Origin: Bacteroidota bacterium
GTDB taxonomy: Bacteria; Bacteroidota; Bacteroidia; Chitinophagales; Chitinophagaceae
Direction: 5' to 3'
NCBI GenBank assembly: GCA_023392575.1
Contig: JAEVYV010000164.1
Span: 1-10,510 of the forward strand
DNA: 10,510 nt
Each line of letters begins with the position of its first letter. Positions within the stretch are counted from its first letter, which is position 1. The translations under genes and the position numbers were made by a program. Positions 6,616 through 10,510 of the stretch are shown here, in pieces. The notes under the pieces are model-generated. The model had not been told where the DNA came from. It did not search any database and saw only the letters and a list, made by a program, of their open reading frames with translations.

Positions 6616-8259
6616 ATGCAAAGCGCACCTGTTGCCCCGCCGCCCGATCTGATCTCCGTGATCATTCCCTCGTATAACCATGGCAATTATCTTTCAGAGG
6701 CCATTCACAGTGTCCAGGCCCAGGCGGGTGTTCATGTGGAAATTATTGTGGTGGATGATGGCTCAACAGATAATACCCGCCAGGTGGCGCAAATGCACCC
6801 CTGCGTTAAATACGTGTACCAGCCCAACCAGGGGCTTTCTGCCGCCCGCAATACCGGCATCGACAACAGCACCGGGCAGTACCTGGTTTTTTTGGATGCC
6901 GATGACTGGCTGTTGGAAGATGCGCTTGCCACCAACCTGCAGTACCTGAAAGAGCACAGCTCGGCTGCCTTTGTTTCCGGAACCTACAAATATGTGTATG
7001 AACGGATCGGCTGCAGCTACGATATCATCCGGGATGTAAAAGCCGATCATTACCAGCAGTTTTTGGTTCGCAACTATGTGGGAATGCACGCCGCCGTTAT
7101 GTACCAGCGCTGGGCATTCGATCACTACCGGTTTGATACTTCGCTAAAGGCCAGCGAGGACTATGACATGTTTTTGAATCTTTCCCGGAAGTTTCCGGTT
7201 TTTCATCATACACAACCCATAGCGGCCTACCGCATTCACGGAACCAACATGTCGGGAAACATTCCCCTGATGCTGGAATACACCTTGCGGGTGATCCGCC
7301 GCCAAGAACCGGTTTTGCAAAACGATACGGAAAGAGAGCTTCTGGCCAAAGGCCTGCGGGGATGGGAAAATTGGTATTGCAACGAATTGTATAAGAGACT
7401 GCGCCCCCAGCCCCTGTTTACCAATAAAAACCTTAAAAAGGAGATGGCCTTGCTGTGGAAGTATAAAAAGAGTCTATTTTTTAAGTACATGGTCCGCTAC
7501 CAGCTTAAGTGGTTAAGATGGATCGTTGCTAAAAGCATGCCGGCAGCGGTTTCCCGCCGGTTGTATAAAAACAAGGCTTCCGGTGATCGGATACCACCGC
7601 CCGGTCAGGTCAACAAAGGCGATTTTAACCGCACGACCCCTTTTAGCAAGGACTTTGGTTATGACAGGGGTGGTCCCATCGACCGGTATTACATCGAGAA
7701 ATTTCTTGCGCAGCACGCATCGCTGGTTAAAGGGCGGGTGTTGGAAATTGGCGACAACACCTACACCCTTCGGTTTGGGAGCAACAGGGTAGCGCAAAGC
7801 GATGTTTTGAACATCACCGAAAGCCCCAACGCCACTTTCGTGGGTGATTTGAGCGATGCCCCTCATTTACCTTCCAACGCCTTTGACTGCATTATTCTTA
7901 CCCAAACCCTGCATCTGATCTATAATTACAAAGCGGCCATAGAAACCTGCTGCCGCATACTAAAACCGGGTGGCGCATTGCTGCTTACCGTGCCGGGCAT
8001 CAGCCACATAGATTACGACACCTGGGAGGGGTACTGGCTCTGGTCCTTTACCAAACAATCCGTTGAACGGATTTTGCAGGAAGCATTTCCGCCGGAGCAT
8101 GTAAAAGCACAGTCTTATGGAAATGTATTGGTGGCTTCCTTTTTTTTGTACGGCCTTGGTGTTACAGAAGTAAACAACTATCAGTTGGAATATACCGATC
8201 CGCACTACCAGCTGGTTATTAGTGCCGTTGCCAAAAAACCCGGTCCGGACAACCGGTGA
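6616..8259 (+). CDS. Bifunctional protein: N-terminal family 2 glycosyltransferase fused to C-terminal class I methyltransferase
   Basis: The 547-residue product has two parts. Residues 11-260 are a GT2 domain: LISVIIPSYNHGNY (12-25), VVDDGSTDNT (45-54), GLSAARNTGID (73-83), metal-binding LDADD (93-97) and SEDYDMFLNL (180-189) with the likely catalytic pair at 181-182. A basic linker follows (about 260-345). Residues about 350-540 resemble an S-adenosylmethionine methyltransferase: VKGRVLEIGDNTYTLRFG (371-388, motif I region), the acidic SDVLNI strand (395-400), a core-strand segment DCIILTQTLHLIYN (424-437) and RILKPGGALLLTVPG (447-461). It may add a sugar and methylate the same or a neighbouring position. 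I chose the ATG at 6616. An in-frame GTG at 6532 would add 28 residues but would overlap the deacetylase gene by 44 bp, and the added residues show no domain. The fold assignment is firm for the GT part and good for the methyltransferase part; substrates are unknown. Confidence 0.88.
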   Translation: MQSAPVAPPPDLISVIIPSYNHGNYLSEAIHSVQAQAGVHVEIIVVDDGSTDNTRQVAQMHPCVKYVYQPNQGLSAARNTGIDNSTGQYLVFLDADDWLLEDALATNLQYLKEHSSAAFVSGTYKYVYERIGCSYDIIRDVKADHYQQFLVRNYVGMHAAVMYQRWAFDHYRFDTSLKASEDYDMFLNLSRKFPVFHHTQPIAAYRIHGTNMSGNIPLMLEYTLRVIRRQEPVLQNDTERELLAKGLRGWENWYCNELYKRLRPQPLFTNKNLKKEMALLWKYKKSLFFKYMVRYQLKWLRWIVAKSMPAAVSRRLYKNKASGDRIPPPGQVNKGDFNRTTPFSKDFGYDRGGPIDRYYIEKFLAQHASLVKGRVLEIGDNTYTLRFGSNRVAQSDVLNITESPNATFVGDLSDAPHLPSNAFDCIILTQTLHLIYNYKAAIETCCRILKPGGALLLTVPGISHIDYDTWEGYWLWSFTKQSVERILQEAFPPEHVKAQSYGNVLVASFFLYGLGVTEVNNYQLEYTDPHYQLVISAVAKKPGPDNR

Positions 8260-8264
8260 TTTTT
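8240..8264 (+). terminator. Possible weak intrinsic terminator overlapping the stop codon
   Basis: A 5-bp stem (ccggt 8240-8244 with accgg 8252-8256, 7-base loop) is preceded by six A residues (8233-8238) and followed, after tga, by five T residues (8260-8264). It lies at the end of the last recognised polysaccharide gene, just before a long non-coding stretch, which is where a transcript end is expected. The stem is short and the T-run is three bases removed, so this is only suggestive. Confidence 0.35.
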
Positions 8265-8408
8265 CAAGCGGTGATTTGTATGATTTTCGCTAAGCAATGG
8301 TTTGGCTTTAGGCTTGCCTCAGGTCCAGTCCAAAGCTTGGGCAATAATGGGCAATGAAGGAGGTGTAACAATACTTACATTAGTAGCGGCATCTTAAGTA
8401 ACTGCTTC

Positions 8409-8424
8409 GGCTTTCGGTAAAGCC
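8409..8424 (+). repeat. Small stem-loop with tetraloop
   Basis: Arms ggcttt (8409-8414) and aaagcc (8419-8424) pair perfectly around the 4-base loop cggt. No T-run follows on either strand, so it is not a terminator by itself. It lies in the non-coding stretch and could be part of a leader RNA or chance. Confidence 0.35.
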
Positions 8425-8531
8425 AACTCTAAATTACTCGTAAGCTAATATTCTATTGTTAACCCAATCCTGCCTATTCCTACCGTAAAACCTTCTCCGA
8501 CCAATATTCGATGCGGTAACTAATACCTGGT

Positions 8532-8545
8532 TTTGTATTTACAAA
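8532..8545. promoter_or_regulatory. Perfect AT-rich palindrome, possible regulator-binding site
   Basis: The 14-base sequence tttgtatttacaaa reads as two 6-base arms (8532-8537 and 8540-8545) around TT. Its size and AT-rich character fit a dimeric helix-turn-helix operator upstream of the secreted protein gene that starts 173 bp later. There is no regulator gene in the window and no second copy, so the assignment is only a suggestion. Confidence 0.25.
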
Positions 8546-8572
8546 CAAGAAAGTAACGCGGCAAAGAATGAT

Positions 8573-8597
8573 CCGGAAGCAGGCCTGTGGCTTCCGG
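8573..8597 (+). repeat. Strong 8-bp stem-loop upstream of the secreted protein gene
   Basis: Arms ccggaagc (8573-8580) and gcttccgg (8590-8597) are perfectly complementary around a 9-base loop that contains aggcct. It is the most stable-looking hairpin in the region. No T-run follows. It may be a 5' leader structure, a terminator-like remnant or an extragenic repeat. Confidence 0.45.
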
Positions 8598-8718
8598 GCC
8601 CGATCCGCCCACGTATAACGTCGTCTGCACTGCAAGCCCCACCACAAAGCAGCCGGTATCCACGCAAAGTTTTTATTGGCCTGTGAAATTTTTAATCCTC
8701 ATTTAAAATAACACCAAA

Positions 8719-10485
8719 ATGAAGTGCAAACACATCGGCGGCAGAGGTTATGTTTTTATTTTGACATTGTTTTTCTTTTTTGTTTTTCATGTAAATGCAG
8801 TAGCCCAATTTAATTTTACGCCAAGCGGCTTAAGCGGAGCCACCCTTACCAATCCTACTTCCATCCAATTTGGGCCCGACGGCCGTTTGTATGTGTCCCA
8901 GCAAAATGGTCTCATCAAGGTGTTCACCATTGTCAGGAACGCTCCCAACAAATATGCGGTTACGGCAACCGAAACCATAAGCATCATCAATCAAATTCCC
9001 AATCATAACGATAACGGGGCGTTGAATACTTCCGTGACCACACGTCAGGTCACCGGAATTTTAGTGGCCGGAACGGCTGCGCAGCCGATCATCTACGTTA
9101 CCTCCAGCGATCCCCGCATTGGCGGCGGCTCCAGTGGGGCGGATGTAAACCTGGACACCAACTCCGGAATTCTCTCCATGCTTACCTGGAACGGCAGCGC
9201 CTGGGTGAAAATAGACCTGGTTCGGGGCCTGCCGCGGTCGGAAGAAAACCATTCCCCCAACGGCATGCAGCTTAACCCGCAAACCAATACGCTTTACATG
9301 GCCATTGGCGGCATCACCAATGCCGGGGCACCCTCCAACAATTTTGGCTTTACCTGCGAGTATGCGCTTTCTGCGGCCATCTTATCAATTGATTTAGACG
9401 TTATCAATGCCATGCCCACGCAAGGCAGCGGCAATACCGCCTATAAATACGACCTGCCTACGGTTGATGATCCCACCCGATCCAATAGCTCGGGCAGCAT
9501 TGATGTGGGCGATCCCTTTGGCGGCAACGACGGGTTAAACCAGGCCAAAATTGTGCCCAACGGTCCGGTAAAAATCTTTTCGCCCGGTTACCGCAATGCC
9601 TATGATCTGGTGATCACAAAAACTCCCGGTAAGGCCGGCAGGATCTACACCATTGATAACGGGGCCAACCCCGGCTGGGGCGGTTATCCCGAGAACGAAG
9701 GCGGAGGCAATGTTACCAACAATTATGTAGATGGAGAACCCGGATCCACGGGGCCTGGAGTAAACGAAGCCCAGGTAAACAATCTGGATGGATTGCACTA
9801 TATCGGAACCCTGGGCAACTATTTTCCGGGCAGTTATTATGGGGGCCACCCCAATCCCATACGGGCCAATCCCTCGGGGGCCGGTCTTTATACCCGTTCG
9901 GGATCCACCGGTGTTTTCCGCACCTCCACCACGGGTGCAAATCCCCTGCCCGCCGATTGGCCTCCGGTTCCCAGCGCCAACCCGGTTGAAGGAAACTTTC
10001 AAATGCCGGGGACCAGTGCTGCCGGTACCCTGCTGACGTTCACCAGCTCCACCAATGGGTTGACGGAATACACGGCATCCAATTTCAACGGCGCGTTAAA
10101 GGGCAACTTGCTGGCCGCCGGCTACAATGGCAGCATATACAGAATTATATTGACGCCGGATGGCGCAGGTGTATTGAATGCCAAATCTTCCAACCAGGTG
10201 AACGCAGAACCTGCCTTTGCCAGTGGTTTTGGCGCCACCCCCCTGGATGTTATTGCCCAGGGCGACAACGACGTTTTCCCCGGAACGGTATGGGCCGCTA
10301 CCTATGGTGCCAACGCCATTACCATTTTTGAGCCCAGCGACATGGTCAACTGCTCCGGTTTGTATAACAACCAGGACGATGATAAGGACGGGTATACCAA
10401 TGCAGATGAAATTGACAACGGAACCGATCCTTGTTCTGCAGCCAGCAGACCCAATGATTTTGACACGATTTTATTTCGGATTTAA
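8719..10485 (+). CDS. Secreted beta-propeller protein (glucose/sorbosone dehydrogenase-like) with start of thrombospondin type 3 repeats; probably frameshifted at 3' end
   Basis: The 588-residue frame begins with a signal peptide: a basic start, a Phe-rich hydrophobic core (about 11-25) and an AVA site (27-29) with likely cleavage before Q30. Residues about 32-545 resemble secreted propeller proteins of the glucose/sorbosone dehydrogenase family. Examples are NPTSIQFGPDGRLYVSQQNG (46-65), GLPRSEENHSPNGMQL, and SPGYRNAYDLV followed by GRIYTIDNGANPGWGG. Whether it is an active PQQ enzyme cannot be told; many relatives have no known activity. From N545 (NCSGLYNN) a linker leads to an Asp-rich calcium-binding repeat DDDKDGYTNADEIDNGTDP (553-571), typical of thrombospondin type 3 repeats. 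The final residues TILFRI are not repeat-like and end at an abrupt stop, while another frame continues the repeat (see 10464-10510). The intact protein would therefore be longer, probably with C-terminal surface-anchoring or type IX secretion domains beyond the window. The gene follows a 459-bp gap and is probably unrelated in transcription to the polysaccharide operon. Confidence 0.82.
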   Translation: MKCKHIGGRGYVFILTLFFFFVFHVNAVAQFNFTPSGLSGATLTNPTSIQFGPDGRLYVSQQNGLIKVFTIVRNAPNKYAVTATETISIINQIPNHNDNGALNTSVTTRQVTGILVAGTAAQPIIYVTSSDPRIGGGSSGADVNLDTNSGILSMLTWNGSAWVKIDLVRGLPRSEENHSPNGMQLNPQTNTLYMAIGGITNAGAPSNNFGFTCEYALSAAILSIDLDVINAMPTQGSGNTAYKYDLPTVDDPTRSNSSGSIDVGDPFGGNDGLNQAKIVPNGPVKIFSPGYRNAYDLVITKTPGKAGRIYTIDNGANPGWGGYPENEGGGNVTNNYVDGEPGSTGPGVNEAQVNNLDGLHYIGTLGNYFPGSYYGGHPNPIRANPSGAGLYTRSGSTGVFRTSTTGANPLPADWPPVPSANPVEGNFQMPGTSAAGTLLTFTSSTNGLTEYTASNFNGALKGNLLAAGYNGSIYRIILTPDGAGVLNAKSSNQVNAEPAFASGFGATPLDVIAQGDNDVFPGTVWAATYGANAITIFEPSDMVNCSGLYNNQDDDKDGYTNADEIDNGTDPCSAASRPNDFDTILFRI

Positions 10486-10510
10486 ATGACCCTGATGACG
10501 ACAACGACGG
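10464..10510 (+). pseudogene. Continuation of the propeller/TSP3 gene in the -1 frame, running off the window
   Basis: Read from base 10464, this stretch encodes HDFISDLNDPDDDNDG, a textbook continuation of the thrombospondin type 3 calcium-binding repeats (DFISDxxDPDDDNDG) that begin in the preceding frame. It is open to the window edge. It has no start of its own, and a stop in this frame lies at 10461-10463, so it must be joined to the upstream frame by a shift of one base between 10464 and 10485. The simplest reading is one lost base near 10464-10466 (for example gacaacgat read as gacacgat), either a real mutation or a sequencing error. Confidence 0.75.

Larger units (their letters stand above)
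8260..8718. other. 459-bp intergenic region with several dyads, no gene recognised
   Basis: No convincing reading frame lies in this stretch on either strand, and its middle looks more AT-rich than the flanking genes. I see a tandem-like direct repeat gggcaat at 8339-8345 and 8349-8355, a GGAGGTG run at about 8358-8364 with no usable start codon after it, and three inverted repeats listed separately. The last 40 bases before the ATG at 8719 are A/T-rich, as is common for Bacteroidota leader regions. A promoter for the downstream secreted protein must lie here or further up, but no clear TTG/TAnnTTTG pair (the Bacteroidota sigma-factor consensus) stood out. Confidence 0.6.

Noticed and set aside
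8284..8397. Open stretch in the 459-bp gap ending in a peptide NEGGVTILTLVAAS
   Set aside because: It has no usable start with a ribosome-binding site (the internal ATG at 8347 leaves only 16 codons) and resembles nothing I know. The GGAGGTG at about 8358 has no start codon at the right distance.
1..10510. CRISPR array, tRNA, rRNA, insertion sequence or phage attachment site
   Set aside because: No regularly spaced direct repeats, RNA gene cores, transposase frames or terminal inverted repeats were found on reading both strands.

Overview
The window looks like chromosomal DNA from a Bacteroidota bacterium, probably of the Chitinophagaceae/Sphingobacteriia type. I infer this from the protein style (for example the initiating transferase ending in ENAY-like DKNAY), from A-rich translation starts without clear Shine-Dalgarno sequences, and from a large secreted beta-propeller protein followed by thrombospondin type 3 repeats. 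No 16S rRNA or other taxonomic marker is present, so this is recognition from memory, not a measured assignment. All recognised genes lie on the + strand.

Positions 1-8259 are part of a surface polysaccharide cluster. In order they encode the C-terminal part of a polyprenyl-phosphate sugar phosphotransferase (initiating enzyme, cut by the window edge), a family 2 glycosyltransferase, an ABC-2 exporter permease (Wzm type), its ATPase with a C-terminal glycan-recognition-like domain (Wzt type), a second family 2 glycosyltransferase with an uncharacterised N-terminal extension, a NodB-type polysaccharide deacetylase without a signal peptide, and a fusion of a family 2 glycosyltransferase with a class I methyltransferase. 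Gaps are 15-128 bp, consistent with one or a few transcripts. The likely logic is that a sugar is loaded on undecaprenyl phosphate, extended by the glycosyltransferases, trimmed of acetyl groups in the cytoplasm, possibly methylated at the end, and exported by Wzm/Wzt.

The gap at 5431-5558 holds three consecutive short hairpins of nearly equal geometry. A weak terminator-like hairpin sits over the stop codon at 8259, and a 459-bp non-coding stretch (8260-8718) with several dyads separates the polysaccharide cluster from the next gene.

From 8719 a secreted protein related to the glucose/sorbosone dehydrogenase beta-propeller family begins. Its reading frame stops at 10485, but the next frame continues directly with typical thrombospondin type 3 repeat sequence to the window edge. 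The gene is therefore either frameshifted or carries a one-base sequence error about 20-45 bases before the window end.

The most interesting items are the glycosyltransferase-methyltransferase fusion beside a Wzt with a C-terminal domain (a possible chain-capping and cap-recognition pair), the frameshift in the propeller gene, and the hairpin cluster. I found no wholly new system that I could defend.
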